NCBI RefSeq assembly: GCF_021917145.1
Contig: NC_061063.1
Location: forward strand, 2,709,575-2,773,574
DNA length: 64,000 nucleotides
Direction of reading: 5' to 3'
Source: Hypomesus transpacificus
Taxonomy: Eukaryota; Chordata; Actinopteri; Osmeriformes; Osmeridae
Positions within the stretch are counted from its first letter, which is position 1. The number at the start of each line of letters is the position of its first letter. Of this stretch, positions 52,907 through 64,000 are shown piece after piece. The notes below the pieces were generated by a model. It made no database searches. It worked only from the letters and a program-made list of their open reading frames with translations, and was not told where the DNA came from. The translations under genes were made by a program, and so were the position numbers.

Positions 52907-53100
52907 TTTTACATTTTTGTCATTTAGCAGACGCTCTTATCCAGAGCGACTTACAGTAAGTACAGGGACATTGCCCTCGAGGCAAGTAGGGTGAAGTGCC
53001 TTGCCCAAGGACACAACGTAATTTGGCTTGGCGGGGAATCGATCCAGCAACCTCCTGATTACTAGTCCGACTCCCTCACCGCTCAGCCATCTGACTCCCA
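52907..53100 (-). mobile_element. tRNA-derived SINE, near full length
   Basis: On the minus strand it reads a tRNA-like head (tgggagtcagatggctgagc), a B-box-like ggatcgattcccc, the family middle gtgtccttgggcaaggcac, and a tail with taagtcgctctggataagag followed by cgtctgctaaatgac. It is closer to a full-length consensus than the copy at 16650, having a longer middle (acttgcctcgagggcaatgt). Confidence 0.85.
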
Positions 53101-53600
53101 TATGTGTCAGCGCCCACCTTGCTTGTTCACACACAAACACACAAACACACAAACACACAAACACACAAACACACTCACACACACACAAACACAAACACTT
53201 TCTTTCTCTGATAGACCCTCTTTCTTGATCACGCACATAGGCACACTCTCTCCAACCTCCAGACACATTATCCCCTGCATAAGGAACACTTCATTCATTG
53301 CTCTCATTCTTATGTTCAAGGATTACAGATCACATGGTCTGTCTCACAGCATGGGAAGGAGGAAAAAAGGAGGCGAGGAAAGGCTTGCGGTTTTTGGTCA
53401 GGAATAGAAATATGCTAGCAGTTACCGGTGACTGACTTTGTGGTCGCAAGACAGACAAAGTCTGTTTATCTTGGTCGTGATTCAAAACACACAGACTGAC
53501 AAAGCTGTCAGGAAATTGGATTGGATTGACCTTTCATGATAATATAGATTCAAGTGTACTGAATAATACCATAAAGGAAGGCTTGTCCTGCACACTACTT

Positions 53601-53620
53601 AGGATGAGAGTCTGCTAAAT
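53601..53620 (+). mobile_element. Degenerate SINE tail
   Basis: aggatgagagtctgctaaat differs by a few bases from the SINE tail ggataagagcgtctgctaaa. It is short enough that chance cannot be excluded. Confidence 0.35.
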
Positions 53621-56383
53621 CAGGCATTCATAGGAAATTAAAGACCCACACTAAATGAGTTGTACTTTATTTTTATTTTTACTGCATGTATGTATGTTCA
53701 GTGTTGGAGAACTTCAAGTGCAATTTTGAGTTGTGCACCCCTGCTTTTAAGACTTCCATCCTTCCGGCTTTCTACACAATAGTTTATGTGTGGAAGAGGC
53801 CCTCTCTCCAGGGGATCCTGCCAGCGGGCGAGCCTTCTTGTTTTGCTCGCTTCAAAAAGCACTTTATTCTATGGAAGATGAGGGTGGAAAAGCTTTTTTC
53901 GGTTGTATTACCCAACAGGTGGAAAAACAATTACCTTGAGCCCTTTGTGAGTCTGATGTTGTAACATTAAACATGATTGGATTCTTTTCATTTTCAAAAA
54001 TACATATTTATTTTCAAGAATCCTATTCCATCCAGCTCTCTTATCTGGAAACCCGGCTCATGACATCATCTTCATTCATGCCTGTTTAAAGTAACGGACG
54101 AGTGTTTTTCAATGTAAAGAGTACTGTATGTGTTGCTTCTGTAAAAGCAGACAAGCCTTTGTTGCCTTACAGTTTTGCTGTTGATGAAATTTGAGTTCAT
54201 GTTATGAGTGGATTTGGAGTTCAATGAAAAGCCTGTTGCATGGCAACCGGCCTCCCTGCGGTTCTGTTTTGGACTACGTCAACATAGCTGAGACCAGCTG
54301 TTTAGTTGCCCACGGATACCGAACTAGGATCAGAAAAAGAATATTCCAAGGACAGGGGGAATTATCCCTAGGAGGAGGGGAAAGGGTAAACAGACCCTGG
54401 ATCTGTGTCTTTGAGGTCCACCCTTCTCCTACACCTCTCCTAGCAACCGTCCATCCCAGCATGCATCTGGGTGGGGTTGACCTCAAGGTCCGCTTCTGGT
54501 GTCCATTTACAACCTGAGCACAATAACAGGCGGAGGAGGAAAGAAAGAAAGGTTTGGTGGGATGAGACAAAGAAAACTGCTGTGTTCTTTATCTTTTGGA
54601 TTAAGGGAAGGTGATGTACTGTAAGGTTTGATCTACTCAAGAGATTCCACTAACTCCCAGTTATCGCCCAGAAAAGTCCCAGAGATTAAATTGTTGTGTT
54701 TGGGATTCTAAAAGTTTGCCCAGTTGTTGTGGCCTTACCTCAGTCAAACTGGGTTAAAAACTAAAATAATAAAAAAATGAGTCAATCTTTTTGTGACAGA
54801 ATAGTGTCATTGATTATTAAGACCAACCAATGATAACCAACCATTTCACCAAGAACACAGCTGGAAGGATTTTGGAAACATGACGTTGTTAGATGGTATA
54901 TACACATTAATGAAAAACAAGGGGCTTGACATTAAACACAGGACTTCACTGGGAAAGTGTTCTGAAAAAAACAACATTTTGAGGGTCCTCTACAGATTTT
55001 ACTGTGAGACTGTCTTCATCAACACACCAAACTGAACGAGTCAGATGTCAACCAAGACTTGCTGACACACATACAGTATATTGGGTCCCATTCTCAAGAG
55101 ATTTGTGAGAGTTCATTTGAACATATTCAAATGACTGGTAACTGTATGCAGAATATTCAATCATTGCTTTTGGGTTAAGAATTTCAACATACAACATGGA
55201 TTCCTTCTGTCTTTCTGAAGTCTGATTTTTTGGGGGGGTTAAACAGGTTGAAGAAAAACACAATTTATCCGTGTTTGTGTGTGGGTGTGTTTGTTTATGT
55301 GTGTGTGTGTGTGTGTGTGTGGGGAGGGAAGGGGAGGGGGGGGGGAGGACAGCGGAAGGGTGTGAATGCTACGCTGGAGTGCAGCTTTCCAGATGTTACA
55401 CAAAGGATGTGATTTCATTCTTGTAATGTCCAGGCAATCTCTTCCAGCAAAACAACACGGTCATAAATCAGTCACACTGAAACACCATTCCCCCAGGAGT
55501 CACTGCAAATGTACACAGGACTACTTTATTCTTTCAACCCTACTGAAGCATAACTTGATGATCCTAAACTGAAAGTATCTATTCAAGGTATTCCACTAAC
55601 CTTAAAGCAGTATTGCATGGCACTCAACATTCGAAAAACAGTACGAGGGAAAAGACAGCATTGCCACATATCTCTATGGGAGAGAGTTTGTATTGACACA
55701 GGCTGTCCAAAGACCAAGATAAGTGACAACCCCTGCTCTAGTACAGCTACCGTGATTGTGTATTGAGGCCCTTTCTATCTGTCTCTGTCTCCCTTTCTCT
55801 CTCTCTCTCTTCCTGTGTTATTTGGTCATCATCACATTGTTTCCTCTTTGGATGCTTTCAAATAACAAGAGCACCCGTAACCATGAGAACCACAACTTTC
55901 CTCAAAGGTGCTTCCCACCATGTCCCTTAGATGCCCATCGCTGGCCTGAAGGTTGGGAGAGGATCGTTTTGGAACGGTCTATGTTTGACGCTGTCGACTA
56001 GAACTTGACTTGTAGGTGTCCAGGTACATCTGTACCATCTGCAGTGGTGTAGTCTCAGCGAAGCAGGTTGCATCCCCTCCAGGGTTTCCTGTATGCCCAC
56101 TACACACTGATACATGTGTGGGGGGAGGCACAAGGAGGAGGGGGCTTGGTATGTTGAAATACATGTACTGTGTGTCTGTACTGTAGGTATGTACTGTGCT
56201 ACTGGGTATGCATATTTCAATATTCATGCAAGGACTTCAGAGTTTTTGTCTCTCAAAGAAGTGTTCTTCAAGAGATGATACAGTAAGTACACCAGCTGTG
56301 ATGTCAGATGAACATGGGTCACAGGACGTGTGTCATTTTAATGTATCTAAAATGGTGGCTTTAAAGCATAAGAAGACAACAGT

Positions 56384-56430
56384 ACATTTGCATTGTATTC
56401 ATTTAGCTGATGCTTTCATCCAACGTGACG
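56384..56430 (-). mobile_element. Degenerate LINE/SINE 3' tail
   Basis: acatttgcattgtattcatt followed by tagctgatgctttcatccaa matches, with substitutions, the tail catttattcatttagcagac followed by gcttttatccaaagc at 15320-15370. This is an old truncated insertion. Confidence 0.5.
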
Positions 56431-57518
56431 TGAAAGAAAGTGCAACAGAAGATCAAGGATCAGAAGTTCTACAGTATTTTGGTGGTCAAGGCTCTATTAC
56501 AACATAACAACTATATTTTGACCTTTGCTACAAATTACTAGCATTTTCGTCACTGCTTGTCACCCCACCCAACTGTGCAAACTTTATACAGGCTATATGG
56601 TTATCAGTGCTATTGTCCACTCCAAAATGGACACCAGCAGAGTTGGCTCATGATTCCACCTGTTTCAGCTGTTTTACTCATTACAACCAATCAGTCCATA
56701 TGCAGTGGTTTCCTTCCATGGGAAAGTGGTTGTCGCCAATGGAACAATCTGGTTTTGAGCCCAGGCCAAAGGGAGTGAACTCTCCTGGGATTCACAATGC
56801 ACTGGTCTCTCCATGCATGCCAACAAATATGTGCAAAATGGGAAATGTTGGAGCTGAAAATGGGAAAAGGAAAACATTTCCTAAGTGACCTCTCTACATA
56901 GTCTTTCATCTTTCATGTGGCATCTAAAAAGTACTTACATTCCTGCAGTAGTCCTTTGCCAACTAGGGGGATGAATCATCCTGCTACAAGGGTGAAATAT
57001 TTGACCTCTGGGTTTAGTCTTTGAGCAGATCATTTTGCTCATAGGCTTAAGCATACAATATACATACGTGTATGCCTAAGACCCATTATGGACTTCAATT
57101 TCGATTTTTTCCAATTGCGAAAAACATGGGGCTCGACACTATTGTATTAGACACTTTTATGCTGAAACGGAGAACTCTTCCCTTCCCTTTCCAGCTGCCA
57201 TGCACGCATTGCACAGCAGTTTAATAAACTACAGCTGCTCAGACTAGCTCAGCAGTCAATAGGTTATAACTCAGCTTTTGATTTATTATGCAAACAACAC
57301 AATTAAAAAAACGTACTGTTTCAACTGAACATGTCCATTAATGTAACTATTTGTATTTATTTTCTTGAAATGTAGCTATTAGATTTATTTAAACTGATTC
57401 AGTCTGTTGAAATTGACTTTACTGCGGATGATTGCTTTATCCACAGCATTCTTTCAAACATAGATCATTTAACACTGGAAATAATCACTCAAAATCAAGT
57501 CATATTCTTTTTAGGATG

Positions 57519-57524
57519 TTTATT
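57519..57524 (-). terminator. Polyadenylation signal of fabp11
   Basis: TTTATT on the plus strand is AATAAA on the minus strand, about 170 bases after the fabp11 stop codon. Confidence 0.6.
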
Positions 57525-57695
57525 AAAATCACCACAATGTTTAGAACCAAATGTATCATATTGGAGTACAGAATATAAATTTGCTTTGGCAACACAATGA
57601 AGAACAAGGGCAATACACGCTGTCGCATTAGCTTGTCTGCTCATTGAACTGAGCCGGTCGTCTGCCAATCCAGTCACAGATAGGTTGTGATCCCA

Positions 57696-58658
57696 TCATG
57701 CCTCTTTCACATATGTCCTCACTGCCACCACATCTCCCATGCAGCATTTCTGTGAGGAGACAAGGATGTGAGGTCAAGGGAGGGAATCCAAAAGGTGCAG
57801 GGCAGGAGAGGGTAGGACATTTCAACACATTGCTTCAATTACAGAGATGTGGAATTCATTAGGAATGTCTACATTATAGATGCAACAAATGGGAACACTT
57901 GACAGAAAATGTGCTAAATAAATAAGAGTAGACCTACATAGAAGGTTAAGGCAAAAAATATACATCAGCTACTTTGAGTGTTCAAAAACCTTACCGCTAT
58001 CAATTTTCCATCTGTCACCTCCCTCTCAATGTTAGTTTCTTTGCCATCCCAGCTTTGTTTCTGCACAAGTTTGCCACTTTCAAGAGTCATAACAGTCTGG
58101 AAAAAGGAGGAAATTATCAAATTGCATTAATTCCAGATAGTAAATCACCCAATTTGGTCGAATCTTCCATATGCTACCTCTTTTTTCTCCCCACAGACAA
58201 ACCAACCGTTGTTTTTCTGTCGTCCGCAGTAGTCTCCTCGAATGGCTCGTTGAGTTTGAATTTAATCTCAGTCGTTTTGAAGGTGCTCTGGGACTTCATA
58301 CAAATAACCCCTTGGTCTTCTATGCTCAAAATCAGATTGGGCTTGGTCCGATTTCCCACCTGTCGGGTGGCAAATCCAACACCTGCATAAAAGGAAAAAA
58401 TATATTTCAACAGGAGGCATTTTTTCCGTAGGCTACAAGAATGCATCGCATATTCAGTTTGTGCAAATTATGACGTTCCAAAACAGAATTATCATAATAA
58501 CTTACAGTACGCCATGCATGTTTTACTGTCCTAATATTTATAACAACCCTAAACTGTACATCGATGCAAGAAGACGAAAACCTACCTATAGCCTTCATAT
58601 AATCATCGAAGTTCTCACTGGAAATCATTTTCCAAGTCCCAATAAACTTCTCAACCAT
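57696..58658 (-). CDS. fabp11a: Fatty acid-binding protein 11 (teleost fabp11 type)
   Basis: Four exons on the minus strand (58586-58658, 58207-58382, 57995-58096, 57696-57749) give the classic FABP gene plan and a 134-residue protein. It starts [20 protein letters not shown] and continues with [16 protein letters not shown] and [15 protein letters not shown]. The intracellular lipid-binding barrel is complete. The carboxylate-binding P2 triad is visible as Arg108, Arg128 and Tyr130 (VRTY near the C-terminus). The protein carries fatty acids in the cytoplasm; fabp11 is the fish relative of FABP4/5/8/9. The choice of 11a over 11b rests on overall resemblance only. Exon 2 is one codon longer than the usual 173 bases and ends at an unusual donor (gttggt). 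There is one extra residue in the SIEDQGVI turn relative to mammalian FABP4. Confidence 0.93.
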
Positions 58659-59162
58659 GTTTGCAACGTGAGTGGTTCTCTCAACAATCCCAATCGTTCC
58701 AACTTCAACTCTCTCCTCATTTGTGTGTGCGAGCCAAAGTTTTTAAAGGGAACTCTGACACGCGGATTGCCGAGGTGCCCAATCACAACCACAAGCGTCA
58801 CGTTGGTTCGACACATAGAGTTAGGTTCGACTGCTTCAGATTTGGGAATGGGGGAAAGGTAGTGGCTCATCACTTCCTCTTCTGCCAAATTACATTTCAC
58901 CTACATGCTATCGGTTGCATAAACTTCACTCAAATGTTGGAATGAATAACTACTCTATCCAGAAAATAATTTGGAACACATGCCATTTCTGGGTAGCTAA
59001 ATATTGAAGTGTAGGCTAAGCCTATTCCAATTAATTGAAAGAAAAAAGATGATCATGCGCCTCGGGCTAAATGAAATAAAATGAGATCATTTGTTTTAAT
59101 ATAAACAGCATTGGTATGTGGGGATCGAAAGGGATACCAAGAAAATGTATTTCAACACAGCA

Positions 59163-59168
59163 TTTATT
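59163..59168 (-). terminator. Polyadenylation signal of mrpl53
   Basis: AATAAA on the minus strand, 57 bases after the mrpl53 stop codon. Confidence 0.65.
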
Positions 59169-59225
59169 CACATTCACAAATATACAAATGGATAGGTTTA
59201 TACATAAATATTGCGGAAGAAGCGG

Positions 59226-60022
59226 CTATTTCTTCGCTCCAGCTCTGGCCTGAGGGTCCTTGGCTATGCAGCGTGACTGCAGTGCTGTAATCATCTCTTT
59301 GCAGGTCAGTCCAGCTCCCTTCATCACCAACGTCTCCCCATCCGCTGTGTTGGGGACGACATAGTATAAGTCAGACGACTATCTCTGGATGTAAAACAAG
59401 TGCTTTGTTAACTCCTAAGGTTTTGAATGACGTGATATCTCTAGAGCTCTATTGAGGAAGAATATTGCATGAGTTCAGATCGCTTCAAATCAAGCTAAGT
59501 TTGTAAACACTGTTGATGCAACATTAATTTAAATGTAGGGTACGGCCTACAGTGTGGTGTCTTACTGAATGTGATGTCCACCAAAGGTTCAGACTTGTCA
59601 TGTTTCACTTTTGTGGTCACCTCACAGTTCATGTTGGTCATTCTGGCCTTTTCCGATCCCACCCTGACCAGAAACTCCCTGAAATATCGGAAGGTTGCAT
59701 TATTAAAATCAGAAAAGAGTGAATTATATAATGCCCTCACTTAAGGGATTACTGACAATCTTGTACAAACTCGGAAGAGAACACGGCATCTTTCACAAGG
59801 TACCACCCATAGTAATACAGTAGCTAGCTTGCCGACGAAAGTCAAATATGCTTAGTTTCATCATGTTGTGGCCTGTGTAGATTACTGCGATATATTCTCA
59901 AACGAGAAACACATTTTATATTCTTACCGTGTTGAACGAACATTAGACTCAAAGGGACAAAACTGTACCACTATACTCTTTATGGCTTTTAGTACAACGA
60001 CTGACCGACTGGAAGCTGCCAT
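59226..60022 (-). CDS. mrpl53: Mitochondrial ribosomal protein L53
   Basis: Three exons on the minus strand (59928-60022, 59566-59678, 59226-59344) join in frame to 108 residues, close to the mammalian length. Conserved stretches are VVQFCPFESNVRSTREFL, then SEKARMTNMNCEV, VKHDKSEPLVDITF, and MKGAGLTCKEMITAL. The product belongs to the large (39S) subunit of the mitochondrial ribosome. The basic, hydrophobic N-terminus would serve as import signal. The start at 60022 gives MAASSRSVVVLKAIKS. A possible divergent gene starts 10 bases upstream on the other strand. Confidence 0.93.
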
Positions 60023-60032
60023 TTTTGTGTCT

Positions 60033-62004
60033 ATGACCTTTCAACTGCGTGCGCATTTGAGTAGGCTACGTTTTACCACATACGGTCCAGCAGATGGGGT
60101 AAGTGCATAAAACATTTTCCACAGCAAACTCTTCTTGGGGTTTATCGTCCGTATTCTACACAAATTGTCTTTGACATGCTTATTTCTCCTTGCCAGAAAA
60201 AGGACGACACATCAGAAATTACCAGTAAGTTTATGACCTATCCATTAATCCTTTTACAGACATAAACCTTTGACCAAAGCACATTATGGTCTTAACTAAC
60301 CCAAGATGCACTTACTTCATAAAGTGCACTAGCAGGTGACTGATATGTTTATGTTTATGTTTATTAAGGGTCCCCATTAGTCTACACCGTAGTGAAGACT
60401 ATTCTTCCTTGGGACCAGGCAAAAAACATTACAATACAAATCATAAAATGCAGTACAGCATGATCAATGTTGGTGAACAAAAACACAGACTTAGAGAACA
60501 ACATTTACAATAACAAATTAAATGACAAGCAAAAACAAAAACAAAGAATTAAAACATCATTGTCGTCTGTCCTAAAATACCTAAAATAATAATCTAATCT
60601 ACTCTAATTTCCTTTCTGATTATTGCTGCCTTAAATTTCCCCTTTTGAAATCACATTTATGACGTATGACAGGTTATTAGACTGAACACAAACCACTTTT
60701 GACACCTAATCTGGCAAATTATGTTGGATGTTAAATTAGGTCAGCAGAGGACGAATGGACAATCTGTCATGCTATCAGTCAATAAAGGTGAGTCTCCTCT
60801 TTAAAAAGACAATCAAACACACTGATAACATAATTAAAGGAGAAGTGGACTCTACTGGACTGTTTGTTCCTGTTATAAACAACCATTTGATGCCTTTTCA
60901 CTGTTCTGTATTTTAACACTTACCGCACATTGTATGTTGTGAACAGTGGACCAGAACTACAAGATAGCTGTCAGAGTTGGGGTGAGGAGGTGTGTGCTAA
61001 ATACTGCAGTGCTACAGACACAATTGTAAGAGCTGCACCCCAAAATAAAATGAAAAAATCACTCCTATAAACTGTTTACTGGTCATTAGACCACACATAT
61101 AGGTTCAACCTTAATTTAGGTTTTGTCACATACCCACACCCTGTTCCTCAACCAAGAACTTCTCATTCAGCAAACATACTTTTGACACTTCTGATAGTTT
61201 GACTGGAGAGTCAGTGAGGCTATATTTAGTCATTAAGCTTGAGGCAGGCATTTCCTATCAACCCGCCTTCCACAAGATGGTTCCTTTTTTCTTGACTTCA
61301 ACCATGACAATTAGCACAACTGGGACCCAGTGCTGTATTGTCCTAAATTAAGTTAGTGGGGAGAGGCTACAGAAAAACAATGTGTTGGAATACACAGGGG
61401 AAGGGTTTGGCCCCTAAGAATAAAGGTTATGGAGAGCGTTTGTATTTTCCACTTGTTTTGTTGCACTTGGGTGGGCTAAATATAAGTCGAGGGTGCTGAA
61501 TCATTCTTTCAATCAGCTAAATGGGTGTGGCCAGGAAGTTAGAGATTGACTGGCTTTGTTTATTTCACTTATTAAGCAGGTCAGTGTCCCTTAAGTCACA
61601 TTTACACAAATACATGCTATTGTCTCTGTGTCTATTGATCTTGTTCTTTCACCATGTTCTCAGGATTTGCAACATGAATCCATCTACCGAAAATAGCAGT
61701 TTTATTATCAGTGGGATGGTATCATTTTTGCGTTGTTGTTGGACCTCACCGTATGACAAGTCATGGTACTTGCAGCAATGCTTCAGTATACTTCAGTTAC
61801 TTCAGTAACAATTTTTAAATTATTATTATAGTTTGTAATTTGTCTTCACAAAGCACCAAAACATGCTGTGTCTATCAGTATGGTCGTTATAATATATTCT
61901 TTGAAATGAGTCTTTATAATGTCTATATACTGTTTTTGTTGTTGCTGTCAAAGATCCTTGATGTTGACATATTGTTCTTAAGCACCATGCAACTAAATTA
62001 CAGT

Positions 62005-62043
<39 letters not shown>

Positions 62044-62712
62044 GCCTACTACTACTTCTTTTGTCTTTTTATCCATGCATAGCTAGCCCATGTTATACAT
62101 GAATGGTGTATTGTTGTTATAATAGCTTCTGATTTTGTTCTGTAGCTACAGTATATAAAGTATCAGATCGTGATTACGATTATTATTATCATTAGTAGGA
62201 AGAGGATGAAAAGGAGGTTGAAGAGGATGATAAAAAAGGATGATGAATAGGAGGATGAAGAGGAGGAGGAATTAAATGTACAATCACACAGGATAAAGTT
62301 TAATGTACATGTTTTCTTTTTTTGTTAGTAATAGCTGTGACAAAGTTGTGGACATTTTCCAACGTACTGGTACTATACAGAAAGGGAAAATCATTACGCA
62401 CTACATGTCCCATGAACCTCAGCGACACTGCTTTATAGTCGAAGCGAGCGGTCACTCCTCCCCAACATCTTGCCGGAGTAGACTATGGGACTGAAGAGCA
62501 CCGCACTATGTCTGCATGCAGTAGAACGCGCCGTGCAGTTTCCCTTCTTTGAATAGGTTTTGTGTATGAATAATCCTTATTTTACTTGTCTGCTTTTAAG
62601 TTTATTTTCAGTGTATTACATTTGGAATCATAGCCGGCACACAGACACTAACTGTACACAAAACCGACGAATTTCTTGTCACCAATTGCTGTTACATGGA
62701 TGATATTTTCTG
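60033..62712 (+). CDS. Possible divergent multi-exon gene sharing the mrpl53 promoter
   Basis: An ATG at 60033 opens MTFQLRAHLSRLRFTTYGPA, ending at a clear donor (GATGGG then gtaagt, 60098). Three further pieces have good splice borders and matching phases: 60197-60224 (28 bases), 60947-60981 (starting DQNYKIAVRVG after the junction Met) and 62612-62712 (CITFGIIAGTQTLTVHKTDE then FLVTNCCYMDDIF, then gtaagt). The basic N-terminus could be a mitochondrial signal. I do not recognise the product. The third piece could instead read on to a stop at 61027-61029, giving a peptide of about 58 residues, or splice to a short exon near 61663. No continuation past 62712 was found. The phase agreement is supportive but not proof. 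Confidence 0.35.
60347..60545 (-). mobile_element. LINE-like 3' end fragment
   Basis: The stretch ttattaagggtccccattag followed by actattcttccttgggacc resembles a dispersed fish repeat usually found at the 3' end of non-LTR retrotransposons, then runs into an A-rich tract. No coding part is present. The clade cannot be named from this piece. Confidence 0.45.
61030..62611. other. Non-coding spacer or intron with trinucleotide repeat
   Basis: AT-rich sequence containing a (CTA)n run (62009-62043) and a GA-rich GAGGAT-type stretch (62198-62272). It may be an intron of the candidate plus-strand gene. CpG-richer sequence at 62400-62535 could be a separate promoter. Confidence 0.5.
62009..62043. 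repeat. (CTA)n trinucleotide repeat
   Basis: About eleven CTA/ACT units in a row. Confidence 0.9.
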
Positions 62713-64000
62713 GTAAGTACACTTTCGATGTTTATCTGCAAACGTGAAAGTTGAGTCTTGTCTCCTTATAGTTTAGTAATAGGCCTACTGTAAAATACTG
62801 TAAACGTAATAGACTTCGAGAATATGGTTATGTGGGTGCAATGGGTGCAATCCAAAAACTTCATTGATTGTTTTGAATGCGACAGCACGTCAAGCAATGC
62901 GGGTTGGGGACAGTCTTATTGAGAGATTTGAGATGTCGTATCTATTGATCTTGTTCTGTTTGATTAAGCTGTGGAATAAAGACATTTACGTTAACTTTTG
63001 TGAAATTAGATCATTTCACACTTTGCATACTGTTCCTCAAAAGTGAGAGTATTTATTTACCTTGGGCCAATGATTTATTCAGTAGAAATGTCTCAGTGTT
63101 AACAGAATGTTGTTTAAATCAATACACCGATGAGATAGTGCTCTTTAGTTTAAATATGCAAACTAACTTCCTTCATGAGCACAGATAAACTAAACCTGTT
63201 CACACATCCACATGCACACACAGCAGGTTACAGACAGCAGGCACTGGATGATATTGAGTCTCCACAATTCCCTGCATTTCTAAGCACATCAGAAGGATTG
63301 AGGTCAGATAAATGACTGAACCAGTCCCCAAGCCTGTGACAGTAATACATCCCTTTGTCGTTCCACAAACGGCATTGTGCTTATTGACCCTGCCAGACCC
63401 CACCTCGTTTCACAATAGACACAATCAGAAACAGCCAGGTGCTCCCGTCACAGTGTGACTACTGCCAGACCCCGCCTCGTTTCACGTAGAAACTGCCAAG
63501 CGCTCCCGTCACAGTGCCACATCTGCCAGACCCCACCTCGTTTCACAATAGACACAATCAGAAACAGCCAGGTGCTCCCGTCACAGTGTGACTACTGCCA
63601 GACCCCGCCTCGTTTCACGTAGAAACTGCCAAGCGCTCCCGTCACAGTGCCACATCTGCCAGACCCCACCTCGTTTCACAATTACAAATGTATCATTGAG
63701 TTTGCATCAACGTTAATCTCTCTATGGACAATTTGATTCAAAGTGTGCAGCCCAGAGTCACAGTACAGTGCAGTTTAAAGACACTCACTCCTAAAAGCTA
63801 AAGTCCTAAGCTATGCAGATTTCGTTTAAACAGGCTCTGCTTACCCTATTTTTGTGGATATCCAAGTGAGTGTCAGTGAACCACAGCTGTCCCGCTCCTG
63901 CCGGCTGGGGTCCCCTTCTCAGGGACCTCTCGTCCAGATCTCTCACCCAGGCACGTCGGAAGGTCACCAATTGTTAAGGATAGTGTAAACTGGGTGTTGA
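62713..64000. other. Terminal region, no gene recognised
   Basis: Apart from the 133-bp tandem repeat no feature could be assigned. The last 100 bases are GC-richer (gtcccgctcctgccggctgg and onward) and end with ccaattgttaaggatagtgt. This could be the edge of a repeat or retroelement that continues beyond the window. Confidence 0.5.
63391..63683 (+). repeat. 133-bp tandem repeat with dimeric structure
   Basis: Copies start with tgccagaccccacctcgttt at 63391, 63524 and 63657 (the last partial). The two full copies look identical base for base. Within each unit a related sub-unit starts at offset 72 (tgccagaccccgcctcgttt), so the array is built of alternating 72- and 61-bp related halves. Confidence 0.95.

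Noticed and set aside
53686..53964. A 92-residue plus-strand frame
   Set aside because: No family resemblance, no splice or promoter context, and the composition is similar to the surrounding non-coding sequence.
62690..62710. YMDD resembling the reverse-transcriptase active site
   Set aside because: The surrounding residues do not fit an RT domain and no neighbouring RT motif is present. It is a chance tetrapeptide.
63961..64000. Possible LTR start (tgttaagg) after a GC-rich stretch
   Set aside because: The window ends before any second terminus, primer site or coding part can be seen.

Overview
The window is nuclear DNA from a ray-finned (teleost) fish. Genes are split into short exons with GT-AG introns. 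One gene is the fish-type fatty-acid-binding protein fabp11. Dinucleotide microsatellites, tRNA-derived SINEs sharing their 3' tail with an L2-like LINE, and small hAT and piggyBac-type elements are common. There is no bacterial-style gene organisation, and no CRISPR array, rRNA or stand-alone tRNA was seen.

Layout. Positions 1-32,700 are gene-poor and microsatellite-rich: long (CT)n/(GA)n, (CA)n, a 30-base poly-G tract and a 37-bp minisatellite. They also hold a decayed L2-like LINE, SINE pieces and one 384-bp hAT-type element. Exon-like pieces occur here, for example a possible first exon at 18.3-18.5 kb on the minus strand, but none could be tied to a known gene. A hairpin plus a GGACCA minisatellite at 32.7-32.9 kb marks the change to quieter, more AT-rich sequence.

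Recognisable genes lie between 33 and 61 kb. (1) The 3' end of an unidentified, apparently helical protein is at 33.3-34.9 kb on the plus strand, with two apparent reading-frame breaks. (2) Tail-to-tail with it is a complete interferon-induced protein 44-like GTPase gene at 35.5-37.7 kb (minus), with a small hAT element in one intron. (3) fam8a1, an RDD-domain membrane protein of the ER HRD1 ubiquitin-ligase complex, is at 45.0-47.7 kb (minus). (4) fabp11-type fatty-acid-binding protein is at 57.7-58.7 kb (minus). (5) mrpl53, a mitochondrial large-ribosomal-subunit protein, is at 59.2-60.0 kb (minus). A possible multi-exon gene is transcribed divergently from the mrpl53 promoter (60.0-62.7 kb, plus). 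The last kilobase carries two identical 133-bp tandem copies plus part of a third.

The genes do not form a pathway. They are ordinary neighbours with separate roles in interferon response, ER quality control, lipid binding and mitochondrial translation. All exon boundaries were placed by eye from splice signals, frame continuity and family resemblance. No database search was run.
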